DNA of 64,000 nucleotides from Streptomyces sp. SID9727. Its GTDB lineage: Bacteria; Actinomycetota; Actinomycetes; Streptomycetales; Streptomycetaceae. Positions 25,636-34,249 of the stretch are shown here, in pieces. The stretch's first letter is position 1; each line of letters begins with the position of its first letter. The DNA lies in contig NZ_JAAGNI010000363.1 of NCBI RefSeq assembly GCF_010550605.1, positions 1 to 64,000 on the forward strand. Reading direction: 5' to 3'. The notes below the pieces were generated by a model, which did no database searches, was not told the origin of the DNA, and saw only the letters and a list, made by a program, of their open reading frames with translations. A program made the position numbers and the translations under genes.

Positions 25636-26153
25636 GGGGGCAGCCTAATCCGTAGATATGAGCGTTCCGTAGGACCGGGGGTCCATCGGAGCGTTCGCGT
25701 ACCGGACCGTGACATTCGGATCCGGCGTGGTGGCCGCGCCGCGGCTGCTGGGCCTGGTGGTATGGGGTGTGAGGCGGCTACGTTCCCATTCGCCGGACAC
25801 ACGGATATGCCTTGGCCTAAGCTGCTCTCAACTGTCACAGCAGTCCGGTTCCGTATCAACCCCCGTGCACGATCCGGCCACACGCCCGGCGCTCCCGAAT
25901 TCGCCCCGTGTGTCACCGAACGTCCGATGTGGTTCTGGTGAACTGTCCCGATTCTGGCGGGATGGTCCCGCATGTCCCCAGCTCACTCCCCTGGGTGATC
26001 TGCCGTATACGCATAGTCCGTTCGGGCCATTCAAGATTGGGCCCGAAGGGGGTGTTGTGCTGTCGCCACCTTCCGTAACGTCCTCAACTGGCAGCAGTGA
26101 ATATGCCGCTGCCGCCGTGGGGGAGCCTCGATTCGGGAGAGGACGGCGCCGGG
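25636..26153. other. Long divergent regulatory region between the PBP gene and wblA
   Basis: These 518 bases separate the divergent PBP and wblA genes and are locally AT-richer than their flanks. They should contain the wblA promoter and its regulator sites. One clear inverted repeat is listed separately. No gene with good codon bias is present. Confidence 0.5.
26021..26047. promoter_or_regulatory. Inverted repeat upstream of wblA
   Basis: TTCGGGCC and GGCCCGAA are perfect 8-bp arms separated by 11 AT-rich bases (19-bp centre-to-centre). The centre is about 120 bases before the WblA ATG. The layout suits a dimeric regulator binding two adjacent major grooves, or a leader hairpin. The binding factor is unknown. 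Confidence 0.4.
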
Positions 26154-26507
26154 ATGGGCTGGGTAACCGACTGGAGTGCGCAGGCAGCCTGCCGCACTAC
26201 TGATCCGGATGAACTGTTCGTACAAGGGGCAGCGCAGAACAGGGCCAAGGCGGTGTGCACCGGATGCCCGGTGCGGACCGAGTGCCTGGCCGACGCTCTG
26301 GACAACCGCGTCGAATTCGGCGTGTGGGGCGGGATGACCGAGCGGGAGCGCCGCGCGCTGCTGCGCAGGCGGCCGACGGTGACGTCCTGGCGCCGGCTGC
26401 TGGAGACCGCCCGCAGTGAGTACGAGCGCTCCTCGGGCATCCTGCCCGTGGCGATCGGGCTGGAGGACAGCGAGGAGCTGCACGAGACGTTCGCCGCCGT
26501 CGGCTAG
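26154..26507 (+). CDS. wblA: WhiB-like iron-sulfur regulator WblA
   Basis: WblA binds a [4Fe-4S] cluster and represses antibiotic production while promoting sporulation in Streptomyces. The 117-residue product has the four cluster cysteines C13, C35, C38 and C44 (AACRTTDPDELF and VCTGCPVRTEC). The FGVWGGMTERERRALLRRR turn that contacts sigma/DNA follows. The sequence start MGWVTDWSAQAAC matches the S. coelicolor protein (SCO3579). The ATG at 26154 has GAGAGGA upstream. An in-frame GTG at 26097 would add 19 residues but has no ribosome binding site. Regulation through the long upstream region is likely. Confidence 0.95.
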   Translation: MGWVTDWSAQAACRTTDPDELFVQGAAQNRAKAVCTGCPVRTECLADALDNRVEFGVWGGMTERERRALLRRRPTVTSWRRLLETARSEYERSSGILPVAIGLEDSEELHETFAAVG

Positions 26508-26542
26508 CCCTGGCGGTTCGTACGTTGTACGGCTTACGAGGG

Positions 26543-27874
26543 CTAGGCAGCTCCGGCCGGTGCGGAACCGGTCGCGAGGCGGTCCCCGATGGCTCGCAGG
26601 CCCGAGAGGTCATGGACGTCTCCGGGCAGCGCGGCCACGGCGGCCACGGCCACCTCGGGGTGCAGCGCGGTGAAGCGGTCGCGTGTGTCCTGTTCGCGCG
26701 CGACCACCTGCATCCGCTCGGCATGCAGACGGAGCAGGCCCGCGGTCAGTTCTTCGATTGTGACGGCTGCCGTGCTGTCGGGCCGGGGACCGGGGTCCGT
26801 GGTGAGCGCGTGCCCGTCCGTGGGGGAGTCGGCGGGCTCACGAAGTCCAGCCTTCCCTGCCGCCTGATCCACAATGCCGTCGGTCTCAAGATTTTCTGCT
26901 TCGAGCTTCTCCGCGGCGGCGAGCGCCTGCTCGGCGGAGAGACGCGCGGCATCGCTGCCGTGGACCCGGTTGAGCACCAGCCCCGCGAGCGGCATGTCCT
27001 CAGCGGCCAGACGCTCCACGAAGTACGCCGCCTCGCGCAGGGCGTCCCGCTCCGGCGTGGCGACGACGAGGAACGCCGTACCGGGCGCCTGAAGGAGCTT
27101 GTACGTGGCATCCGCACGGGTGCGGAAGCCACCGAACATGGTGTCCATCGCGGCGACGAACGTCTGGACGTCGCGCAGGAACTGACCCCCCAGCAGCTTC
27201 CCCAGCGTCCCGGTCATCATCGACATGCCCACGTTGAGGAACTTCATCCCCGCGCGGCCGCCCATCTTCGCCGGGGCCATCAGCAGCTTGATGAACTTCC
27301 CGTCCAGGAACGAGCCCAAACGCTTCGGGGCGTCCAAGAAGTCCAGCGCGGACCGCGACGGCGGGGTGTCCACGACGATCAGGTCCCACTCGTCCCGCGA
27401 CCGGAGCTGCCCCAGCTTCTCCATCGCCATGTACTCCTGCGTGCCCGCGAAGCCGGCCGACAGGGACTGGTAGAAGGGGTTCTCCAGGATCGCGCGGGCC
27501 CGCTCGCCGTCCGCGTGCGCCTCGACGATCTCGTCGAAGGTCCGCTTCATGTCGAGCATCATGGCGTGCAGCTCACCGGAGCCCTCGATGCCCTTGACCC
27601 GGCGCGGGACGTTGTCCAGCGAGTCGATGCCCATGGACTGGGCGAGTCTGCGGGCCGGGTCGATGGTGAGGACGACGACCTTGCGGCCGCGCTCCGCCGC
27701 CCGCACCCCGAGGGCCGCGGCGGTGGTCGTCTTGCCGACGCCGCCGGAACCGCAGCAGACGATGATCCGGATGTCCGGGTCGTCGATCAGGGCATCGGTG
27801 TCCAGGGCCGGGACGGGATCCGGTGCGCCCGTCCCCCCTCCGTCGCCCGCCCCCGTCGTCGTGTGTGCTGTCAT
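26543..27874 (-). CDS. ArsA-family ATPase, second of a tandem pair
   Basis: This 443-residue P-loop ATPase belongs to the ArsA/Get3 group. It has the signature loop CCGSGGVGKTTTAAAL (residues 38-53), the TIDPARRLAQSMG switch and IVVDTPPSRSALDFLD. A His-containing TRADATYKLLQAPGTAFLVV part and a C-terminal helical region follow. The start ATG at 27874 overlaps the stop of the first ATPase by 4 bases, so the two are translated together and probably form a heterodimer. Actinobacteria often carry this pair without any arsenite gene, as here. The cargo is unknown. Confidence 0.93.
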   Translation of the reverse strand: MTAHTTTGAGDGGGTGAPDPVPALDTDALIDDPDIRIIVCCGSGGVGKTTTAAALGVRAAERGRKVVVLTIDPARRLAQSMGIDSLDNVPRRVKGIEGSGELHAMMLDMKRTFDEIVEAHADGERARAILENPFYQSLSAGFAGTQEYMAMEKLGQLRSRDEWDLIVVDTPPSRSALDFLDAPKRLGSFLDGKFIKLLMAPAKMGGRAGMKFLNVGMSMMTGTLGKLLGGQFLRDVQTFVAAMDTMFGGFRTRADATYKLLQAPGTAFLVVATPERDALREAAYFVERLAAEDMPLAGLVLNRVHGSDAARLSAEQALAAAEKLEAENLETDGIVDQAAGKAGLREPADSPTDGHALTTDPGPRPDSTAAVTIEELTAGLLRLHAERMQVVAREQDTRDRFTALHPEVAVAAVAALPGDVHDLSGLRAIGDRLATGSAPAGAA

Positions 27875-28860
27875 GAACCCGCCCCTCGTCCGGATCCCGC
27901 TCGGCCCGCGCCCTGGTCCCGGAGTGCGGCCGCCAGGTGGTCGAGCCCGGCCCGGTCCACCCCCTCGCCGATCAGCGGCAGCTCGCACGCCGGCAGGCCC
28001 AGCCCGGCCAGCACGGTGCGCTGCTCACGCTCCAGCGCGACCCGCTGGGTGTGCTCGGCGGCCTGCTCGACCAGCGGGCGTACGAGCCCCGCCGCACCGG
28101 TCACGCCCGCCCGCGTCAGGGTCTTGGCGATCTCCTTGCGCCGCCCGCCCACCGTGGCGCGCAGCGCGTCCCCGTCCAGCAGCCGCGGGCGCACCATGTT
28201 CACGATGACCCGGCCCACCGGCAGCTCGGCGGCGCGCAGCTCCGCGATGCCGTCCGCGGTCTCCTGGACCGGCATCTCCTCCAGCAGCGTCACCAGGTGC
28301 ACCGCGGTCTCCGGGGACTTCAGCACCCGCATCACGGCCTGCGCCTGATTGTGTATCGGGCCGATCCGCGCGAGCCCGGCCACCTCGTCGTTCACGTTGA
28401 GGAAGCGGGTGATGCGGCCGGTCGGCGGGGCGTCCATGATCACGTAGTCGTAGACGAACCGGTTCTGCCGGTCCTTGCGGCGGACCGCCTCGCACGCCTT
28501 GCCCGTCAGCAGGACGTCCCGCACCCCTGGCGCGATGGTGGTGGCGAAGTCGATCGCGCCGAGCTTCTTGAGCGCCCGTCCCGCGCTGCCGAGCTTGTAG
28601 AACATCTGGAGGTAGTCGAGGAGCGCCAGCTCCGCGTCGATCGCGAGGGCGTAGACCTCGCCGCCGCCCGGAGCGACGGCGATCCTGCGCTCCTCGTAGG
28701 GGAGGGAATCCGCCTCGAAGAGCTGGGCGATGCCCTGTCTGCCCTCGACCTCCACGAGGAGGGTGCGCCTGCCCTCGGCCGCGAGGGCGAGCGCGAGGGC
28801 GGCGGCGACCGTGGTCTTACCGGTACCGCCCTTGCCGCTGACGACCTGGAACCTGCTCAC
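27871..28860 (-). CDS. ArsA-family ATPase, first of a tandem pair
   Basis: The 329-residue protein begins SRFQVVSGKGGTGKTTVAAA, a Walker A of the deviant ArsA/MinD type. It continues with LLVEVEGRQGIAQLF and VIMDAPPTGRITRFLNV. It lacks the arsenite-binding Cys triad of true ArsA. The GTG at 28860 is preferred because the residue pattern then starts right at the beta strand before the P-loop. An in-frame codon at 28884 would add eight residues. The gene is divergent from the DUF4177 gene and coupled to the second ATPase. Confidence 0.93.
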   Translation of the reverse strand: MSRFQVVSGKGGTGKTTVAAALALALAAEGRRTLLVEVEGRQGIAQLFEADSLPYEERRIAVAPGGGEVYALAIDAELALLDYLQMFYKLGSAGRALKKLGAIDFATTIAPGVRDVLLTGKACEAVRRKDRQNRFVYDYVIMDAPPTGRITRFLNVNDEVAGLARIGPIHNQAQAVMRVLKSPETAVHLVTLLEEMPVQETADGIAELRAAELPVGRVIVNMVRPRLLDGDALRATVGGRRKEIAKTLTRAGVTGAAGLVRPLVEQAAEHTQRVALEREQRTVLAGLGLPACELPLIGEGVDRAGLDHLAAALRDQGAGRAGSGRGAGS

Positions 28861-28942
28861 GTATTCGAGCCTAACCAGTCGCACCGCAGGCTACGCACGA
28901 GGCTGCGCGTCCCCTGGATTGCGCAGGCATTACAGTCGGGCC

Positions 28943-29101
28943 ATGACCAAGTGGGAATACGCGACCGTGCCCCTTCTCGTGCACGCGACCAAGCAGATTC
29001 TGGACACCTGGGGCGAGGACGGCTGGGAGCTGGTCCAGGTCGTTCCCGGCCCGAACAACCCCGAGCAGCTCGTGGCGTACCTGAAGCGGGAGAAGCAGTA
29101 G
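28943..29101 (+). CDS. DUF4177 protein, 52 aa
   Basis: The tiny protein reads MTKWEYATVPLLVHATKQIL and has GEDGWELVQVVPGP in the middle, the conserved core of the DUF4177 family. Members are small and of unknown function. The last base of its TAG stop is the first base of the GTG of the RidA gene, so the two are surely co-translated. It has no membrane segment. Confidence 0.9.
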   Translation: MTKWEYATVPLLVHATKQILDTWGEDGWELVQVVPGPNNPEQLVAYLKREKQ

Positions 29102-29571
29102 TGGCCGGCACCGTCGAGGCGAAGCTGGCCGAGCTCGGACTGCCGCTCCCGGCCGTCGTGCCGCCGCTGGCGTCGTACCAGCCGGCCGTGCAGTCCGGGG
29201 TGTATGTGTACACGTCCGGTCAGCTGCCCATGGTCGACGGCAAGCTGGCGGTGACCGGCAAGGTCGGCGCCGAGGTCACGGCCGACGAGGCCAAGGAGCT
29301 CGCGAAGACCTGCGCGCTGAACGCCCTCGCCGCCGTGAAGTCGGTGGCGGGCGACCTGGACCGGATCGCCCGGGTCGTGAAGGTCGTCGGCTTCGTCGCC
29401 TCGGCCGCCGACTTCACCGGCCAGCCCGGTGTGATCAACGGTGCGAGCGAGCTGCTGGGCGAGGTCCTCGGGGACAAGGGCGTGCACGCCCGCAGCGCCG
29501 TGGGTGTCGCCGTGCTGCCGCTGGACGCGCCGGTCGAGGTCGAGATCCAGGTCGAGCTGACCGGAGCCTGA
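29101..29571 (+). CDS. RidA-family (YjgF/YER057c) protein
   Basis: RidA enzymes hydrolyse reactive enamine/imine intermediates formed by PLP enzymes. The 156-residue protein is longer than the usual ~130. It contains the strand-forming VYTSGQLPMVDG and LNALAAVKSVAGDLDRIARV, then FVASAADFTGQPGVINGASE and HARSAVGVAVLPLDAPVEVE. The usual catalytic Arg appears in HARSAVG. It overlaps the DUF4177 stop by one base and starts with GTG. A hairpin terminator follows at 29592. Confidence 0.92.
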   Translation: MAGTVEAKLAELGLPLPAVVPPLASYQPAVQSGVYVYTSGQLPMVDGKLAVTGKVGAEVTADEAKELAKTCALNALAAVKSVAGDLDRIARVVKVVGFVASAADFTGQPGVINGASELLGEVLGDKGVHARSAVGVAVLPLDAPVEVEIQVELTGA

Positions 29572-29591
29572 CCCGGACCCTCTCCGCCCCT

Positions 29592-29624
29592 GGTCCCGTC
29601 CGGTCCTGAGGACCGGGCGGGACC
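29592..29624 (+). terminator. 15-bp hairpin after the RidA gene
   Basis: GGTCCCGTCCGGTCC and GGACCGGGCGGGACC pair with one G-T position around TGA and are followed by TTGTGTG. It should end the DUF4177-RidA transcript. Confidence 0.8.
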
Positions 29625-29695
29625 TTGTGTGTACGCGCCCGGTACGGATCCGGGGACCCCTCGAACATCGACGCGGTTCCGGATAGCCTCCGGCC

Positions 29696-30655
29696 ATGTC
29701 CAATGGTCAGTGGTACCCCCCGGAATGGCCCGGCCGGATCAGGGCCCTCGCCGCAGGCGAACTGAAGGCCGCCGAGCCCCGGCGGGCCGCCACCGTGATG
29801 CTGCTCCGGGACGACGCCACCGGTACCGGGGGCGCGCCCGCCGTCCACATGCTGCGCCGGCGCACCTCGATGGCCTTCGCCGGAGGGGCGTACGCCTACC
29901 CGGGAGGTGGCGTCGACCCGCGCGACGACGACCTGCTCGTCCGCTGGGCCGGTCCCGGGCTGGAGACCTGGGCGCGTCGGCTGGGTGTCGGCACACCGGC
30001 CGAGGCGCAGGCGATCGTCTGCGCCGCGGTACGCGAGACGTACGAGGAGGCCGGGGTCCTGCTGGCCGGTCCGACGCCGGAGACCGTCGTCACCGACACC
30101 ACCGGCGACGACTGGGAGGCGGACCGCGCGGCGCTGGCCGCGCGGGAGCTGTCGTTCGCCGCGTTCCTGGAGGGGCGCGGGCTGGTGCTGCGCTCGGACC
30201 TGCTCGGCGCGTGGGCGCGCTGGATCACGCCGGAGTTCGAGCCGCGCCGCTACGACACGTGGTTCTTCGTCGCCGCGCTCCCCGTGGGCCAGCGCACCCG
30301 GAACGCCTCGACGGAGGCCGACCGCACCGTGTGGATCACCCCGGCCGACGCGGCCGAGGGATACGACCGGGGCGAGCTGCTGATGATGCCGCCGACCGTG
30401 GCGACCCTGCGGGCACTGCGGCCGTACGCCACCGCCGCGCAGGCGCTGGAGGCGGCGTCGGACCAGGACCTCTCCCCGGTACTCGCGCAGGCCCGTCTGG
30501 ACGGTGACGAGCTGGTGCTGAGCTGGCCCGGGCACGAGGAGTTCACCAAGCACGTTCCCGCCAGCGGCACGGACCGAACGCCCGCAGGGGTGAGATCCGG
30601 TGGGGAGCCCTCCGGCGCCGCCGAGGCATCCCGCGCGGAAGGCGGTGCGGCATGA
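29696..30655 (+). CDS. NUDIX hydrolase, long form
   Basis: The 319-residue protein has an N-terminal NUDIX fold (AAEPRRAATVMLLRD, MLRRRTSMAFAGGAYAYPGG). The box helix reads AAVRETYEEAGVLL (about residues 111-124), matching the metal-binding REx2EExG core. A large insert and the C-terminal PADAAEGYDRGELLMMPPTV make it longer than ordinary NUDIX enzymes. The substrate is probably a nucleoside diphosphate derivative, but is unknown. The ATG overlaps nothing upstream. The stop overlaps the next gene by 4 bases. Confidence 0.9.
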   Translation: MSNGQWYPPEWPGRIRALAAGELKAAEPRRAATVMLLRDDATGTGGAPAVHMLRRRTSMAFAGGAYAYPGGGVDPRDDDLLVRWAGPGLETWARRLGVGTPAEAQAIVCAAVRETYEEAGVLLAGPTPETVVTDTTGDDWEADRAALAARELSFAAFLEGRGLVLRSDLLGAWARWITPEFEPRRYDTWFFVAALPVGQRTRNASTEADRTVWITPADAAEGYDRGELLMMPPTVATLRALRPYATAAQALEAASDQDLSPVLAQARLDGDELVLSWPGHEEFTKHVPASGTDRTPAGVRSGGEPSGAAEASRAEGGAA

Positions 30656-31482
30656 GTGACGCGGCGGCGCTGCCCGGACAACCGCGCGGTGGGGTGCTGT
30701 CCGGTCCCGCCACGGCCCGTACGGTCAACGTCCTGGCGCCGAACCCCTCGGCCATGACGCTGGACGGGACCAACACGTGGATCGTCGCCGAGCCCGATGC
30801 GGACCAGGCGGTCGTCATCGACCCCGGCCCGCTGGACGAGGCTCATCTGCGCGCTGTCATGGACACCGTCGAGCGGGCGGGCCGCCGGATCGCTCTGACG
30901 CTGCTCACCCACGGCCACCCCGACCACGCGGAGGGCGCGGCGCGGTTCGCCGAGCTGACCCGGACCAAGGTGCGCGCGCTCGACCCGGAGCTGCGGCTCG
31001 GCGACGAGGGCCTGGGGACGGGCGACGTCATCACGACCGGCGGCCTGGAGATGTACGTGGTGCCGACGCCCGGCCACACGGCGGACTCGCTGTCGTTCCA
31101 CCTTCCGGCCGATCAGGCGGTGCTGACCGGCGACACGATCCTCGGACGCGGGACGACGCTGGTGGCGCATCCGGACGGGCGGCTCGGGGACTACCTCGAC
31201 TCGCTGAGGCGGCTGCGCTCGCTGACGGTGGACGACGGCGTCCACACGGTGCTGCCCGGCCACGGACCTGTACTGGACGACGCGCAGGGGGCGGTCGAGT
31301 TCTATCTCGCCCACCGGGCGCACCGGCTGGCGCAGGTGGAGACCGCGGTGGAATCGGGCTACCGGACCTCGTCCGAGGTGGTGGCCCATGTCTACGCGGA
31401 CGTGGACCGTTCGCTGTGGCCGGCCGCGGAGCTGTCGGTGCGGGCGCAGCTGGACTACCTGGCCGAGCACGGGCTGATCTGA
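30652..31482 (+). CDS. Metallo-beta-lactamase-fold hydrolase
   Basis: This 276-residue enzyme shows the MBL metal ligands in LLTHGHPDHAEGA (about residues 83-95), TPGHTADSLSF, LTGDTILGRG and LPGHGPVL, with a C-terminal winged-helix-like part (YRTSSEVVAHVYADV). The fold and tail resemble LACTB2-like proteins, some of which are endoribonucleases, so a nuclease or thioester hydrolase role is possible. It is translationally coupled (ATGA) to the NUDIX gene and terminated by the hairpin at 31487. Confidence 0.92.
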   Translation: MSDAAALPGQPRGGVLSGPATARTVNVLAPNPSAMTLDGTNTWIVAEPDADQAVVIDPGPLDEAHLRAVMDTVERAGRRIALTLLTHGHPDHAEGAARFAELTRTKVRALDPELRLGDEGLGTGDVITTGGLEMYVVPTPGHTADSLSFHLPADQAVLTGDTILGRGTTLVAHPDGRLGDYLDSLRRLRSLTVDDGVHTVLPGHGPVLDDAQGAVEFYLAHRAHRLAQVETAVESGYRTSSEVVAHVYADVDRSLWPAAELSVRAQLDYLAEHGLI

Positions 31483-31486
31483 CATG

Positions 31487-31522
31487 CGTGAGGGCCCCGC
31501 CGATGCCGGTGGGGCCCTCACG
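31487..31522. terminator. Bidirectional 12-bp hairpin
   Basis: CGTGAGGGCCCC and GGGGCCCTCACG pair perfectly around a 12-base loop, between the convergent MBL hydrolase and crp stops. Confidence 0.8.
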
Positions 31523-31530
31523 ACGGCGGG

Positions 31531-32205
31531 TCAGCGCGACCGCTTGGCCAGCCGCTCCACGTCCAGGAGGATCACCGCGCGGGCCTCCAGCCGGAGCCAG
31601 CCACGGCCGGCGAAGTCGGCGAGGGCCTTGTTGACCGTCTCGCGGGACGCGCCGACCAGCTGGGCCAGCTCTTCCTGCGTCAGGTCGTGCACCACGTGGA
31701 TGCCTTCCTCGGACTGGACGCCGAAGCGGCGAGACAGGTCCAGGAGGGCGCGGGCGACGCGGCCGGGCACGTCGGAGAAGACCAGGTCGGACATCTGGTC
31801 GTTGGTCTTGCGCAGGCGCCGGGCGACGGCACGCAGGAGGGCCGTGGCCACCTCGGGGCGCGCGTTGAGCCAGGGCTGCAGGTCACCGTGGCCGAGGCCG
31901 AGGAGCTTGACCTCGGTCAGGGCGGTGGCGGTGGCGGTGCGCGGGCCCGGGTCGAAGAGCGAGAGCTCACCGATCAGCTCGCCGGGGCCGAGGACCGCCA
32001 GCATGTTCTCGCGGCCGTCGGGGGAGGTGCGGTGGAGCTTCACCTTGCCCTCGGTGACCACATAGAGGCGGTCGCCCGGGTCACCCTCGTGGAACAGCGC
32101 GTCACCGCGCGCGAGGGTCACCTCACTCATCGAGGCGCGGAGCTCCGCGGCCTGCTCGTCATCGAGCGCCGCGAAAAGCGGGGCGCGCCGCAGAACGTCG
32201 TCCAC
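31531..32205 (-). CDS. crp: Crp/Fnr-family transcriptional regulator
   Basis: Crp is a global regulator that binds cAMP, and in S. coelicolor (SCO3571) it affects germination and antibiotic production. The 224-residue protein has a cyclic-nucleotide domain (GDALFHEGDPGDRLYVV, GPGELIGELSLFDPGPRTA) and a C-terminal winged helix (LTQEELAQLVGASRETVNKA). The RxT core after ELSL in the cNMP pocket is PRTATA, close to consensus. The start is GTG at 32205, 184 bases divergent from nth, with a possible own binding site between. Confidence 0.95.
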   Translation of the reverse strand: MDDVLRRAPLFAALDDEQAAELRASMSEVTLARGDALFHEGDPGDRLYVVTEGKVKLHRTSPDGRENMLAVLGPGELIGELSLFDPGPRTATATALTEVKLLGLGHGDLQPWLNARPEVATALLRAVARRLRKTNDQMSDLVFSDVPGRVARALLDLSRRFGVQSEEGIHVVHDLTQEELAQLVGASRETVNKALADFAGRGWLRLEARAVILLDVERLAKRSR

Positions 32206-32268
32206 GAGTTCTCTCCTTGTCGGCCTGTTCAGGGAACCGTGGTCCCCATCATGCCGGACGGTAAAACA

Positions 32269-32282
32269 GTGCGATCAATCAC
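32269..32282. promoter_or_regulatory. Possible Crp binding site
   Basis: GTG-CGATCA-ATCAC fits the reported Streptomyces motif GTG-N6-GNCAC except for A in place of G. It is 64 bases before the crp start and could mediate autoregulation or control of divergent nth. A 12-bp palindrome GCACGCGCGTGC lies nearby at 32296-32307. Confidence 0.35.
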
Positions 32283-32389
32283 AAACCAGTTTGACGCACG
32301 CGCGTGCCGAGGGGTACGGCAGGGGGCCGATTGGGGGCGGATCACCCGTGACCGGGGCGGATGTCAGTGCCGCGTTCTAGGCTGGCCGG

Positions 32390-33385
32390 GTGTCCGGATT
32401 GCCGGTGAGAGCGCAGGCCAAGGAGGCTGATGGGGTGTCGGAGGGCCGTGATTCCGCTGTGGGCGAACAGGGTGCGGGCAAGGGGAGGAAGCTGAAGAAA
32501 ACGGTGGAAAGCGGCTCCGGAGGGGCGAAGAACCGGTCCGTCGGCCCCGACTCGGCCAGGCGGGCGAAGCCGGAGGTCGGCGCTGCCGGAGCCGCCGGAC
32601 CGAAGAAGAAGCCCGGGCGGCCGGAATCGCATCTGGCCATGGTCCGCCGCGCCCGCCGGATCAACCGCGAGCTCGCCGAGGTCTATCCGTACGCCCATCC
32701 CGAGCTGGACTTCCGGAATCCGTTCGAACTGCTCGTGGCGACGGTTCTCTCCGCCCAGACCACCGACCTGAGGGTCAACCAGACCACGCCCGCCCTCTTC
32801 GCCGCCTATCCCACCCCGGAGGACATGGCCGCCGCCGTTCCGGAGGAGCTGGAGGAGCTCATCCGGCCGACCGGCTTCTTCCGGGCCAAGGCGAAGTCCC
32901 TCCTCGGCCTGTCCGCCGCGCTCCGCGACGACTTCGGCGGCGAGGTGCCGGGGAGGCTCGCGGATCTCGTGAAGCTGCCGGGAGTCGGCCGCAAGACCGC
33001 CAACGTCGTGCTGGGCAACGCCTTCGGAGTGCCCGGAATTACCGTGGACACCCATTTCGGGCGATTGGTCCGGCGGTGGAAGTGGACGGAGCAGGAGGAC
33101 CCGGAGAAGGTCGAGGCGGAGATCGCGGCGATCTTCCCCAAGAGCGAGTGGACCATGCTCTCGCACCGCGTCATCTTCCACGGCCGCCGCGTCTGCCATG
33201 CCCGCAAGCCCGCCTGCGGCGCCTGCCCGATCGCCCCGCTGTGTCCGTCGTACGGTGAGGGCGAAACGGACCCGGAGAAGGCCCGCAAGCTCCTGAAGTA
33301 CGAGATGGGCGGCAAGCCGGGCCAGCGGCTGAGCCCGCCGCCGGACTACCCGGGAAGCCCGGCACCTCCCCTGGGCGCCGACTGA
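32390..33385 (+). CDS. nth: Endonuclease III
   Basis: This base-excision DNA glycosylase/AP lyase removes oxidised pyrimidines. The 331-residue protein carries a basic low-complexity N-terminus of about 80 residues before the core. It shows the helix-hairpin-helix [14 protein letters not shown] with the catalytic Lys and the catalytic Asp in VDTHFGR. The [4Fe-4S] ligands follow C-X6-C-X2-C-X5-C in [17 protein letters not shown]. The start is the GTG at 32390, although a later in-frame GTG is possible because the N-terminal extension is not part of the fold. It runs toward the NUDIX gene 62 bases downstream. Confidence 0.95.
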   Translation: MSGLPVRAQAKEADGVSEGRDSAVGEQGAGKGRKLKKTVESGSGGAKNRSVGPDSARRAKPEVGAAGAAGPKKKPGRPESHLAMVRRARRINRELAEVYPYAHPELDFRNPFELLVATVLSAQTTDLRVNQTTPALFAAYPTPEDMAAAVPEELEELIRPTGFFRAKAKSLLGLSAALRDDFGGEVPGRLADLVKLPGVGRKTANVVLGNAFGVPGITVDTHFGRLVRRWKWTEQEDPEKVEAEIAAIFPKSEWTMLSHRVIFHGRRVCHARKPACGACPIAPLCPSYGEGETDPEKARKLLKYEMGGKPGQRLSPPPDYPGSPAPPLGAD

Positions 33386-33447
33386 CCCGGACCGCCGCGG
33401 CGGAACGAATCGCGGGACGACGGGCGTTGTGAGACGGAGGGGTGCCT

Positions 33448-34161
33448 ATGAAGACGCATGAGACCGGCACGGAGCGCGGTGGGGCGGAAGGCCCTGCGGT
33501 CATGGTTTCGGAGGCGGGCCTGCCCGACTGGCTCGACCCCGTCGCCCGTGCCGCGCGCACGGTGCGGCCGCAGCAGCTCAGCCGCTTCCTGCCGCCGGAG
33601 GACGGGGCGGGGCGCCAGTCGGCCGTGCTCGTCCTGTTCGGCGAGGGCGCGCGGGGCCCCGAACTGCTGCTGATGGAGCGGGCCGGAAGCCTGCGCTCCC
33701 ATCCCGGCCAGCCGTCGTTCCCCGGTGGCTCGCTCGACCCCGAGGACGGCGACCAGGCGACGACCGGCCCGCTCAGGGCCGCTCTGCGCGAGGCCGAGGA
33801 GGAGACCGGCCTCGATCCGCGCGGGGTACAGATCTTCGGCGTCCTCCCCCGTCTCTACATCCCGGTGAGCAGCTTCGTGGTGACGCCGGTCCTCGGCTGG
33901 TGGCGGGCGCCCAGCCCGGTCGGGGTGGTCGACCCGGGGGAGACGGCGCGGGTCTTCACGGTCCCCGTGGCGGATCTCACGGACCCGGCCAACCGGGCGA
34001 CGGCCGTCCACCCCAGCGGTCACCGGGGCCCGGCGTTCCTGGTCGAATCAGCGCTCGTCTGGGGATTCACGGCCGGCGTGATCGACCGGATTCTGCACTT
34101 CGCGGGCTGGGAACGCCCGTGGGACAGAGCCAGGCAGGTGCCGCTCGACTGGCGCGCATGA
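33448..34161 (+). CDS. NUDIX hydrolase, CoA pyrophosphatase type
   Basis: The 237-residue enzyme resembles NudL/YeaB-type hydrolases that cut CoA and its esters. It contains RSHPGQPSFPGGSLDPEDGD, the UPF0035-like signature, followed by the NUDIX helix AALREAEEETGLDP. It also has the FGVLPRLYIPVSSFVVTPVL stretch. The ATG at 33448 has GGAGG seven bases upstream. It probably forms one transcription unit with nth and the MarP gene (gaps 62 and 88 bases). Confidence 0.92.
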   Translation: MKTHETGTERGGAEGPAVMVSEAGLPDWLDPVARAARTVRPQQLSRFLPPEDGAGRQSAVLVLFGEGARGPELLLMERAGSLRSHPGQPSFPGGSLDPEDGDQATTGPLRAALREAEEETGLDPRGVQIFGVLPRLYIPVSSFVVTPVLGWWRAPSPVGVVDPGETARVFTVPVADLTDPANRATAVHPSGHRGPAFLVESALVWGFTAGVIDRILHFAGWERPWDRARQVPLDWRA

Positions 34162-34249
34162 CAGGCTGACTTCCGTGCTCCGCCGATCCGGGACCGCCCG
34201 GACCGCGGAGACGTACGGGCCCGGTGACGAATCTGCGAGGCTATAGACG

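Noticed and set aside
23353-25941. Plus-strand 862-codon ORF antisense to the penicillin-binding protein
   Set aside because: The minus-strand gene carries all catalytic motifs of a class A PBP. The plus ORF has no recognisable domain.
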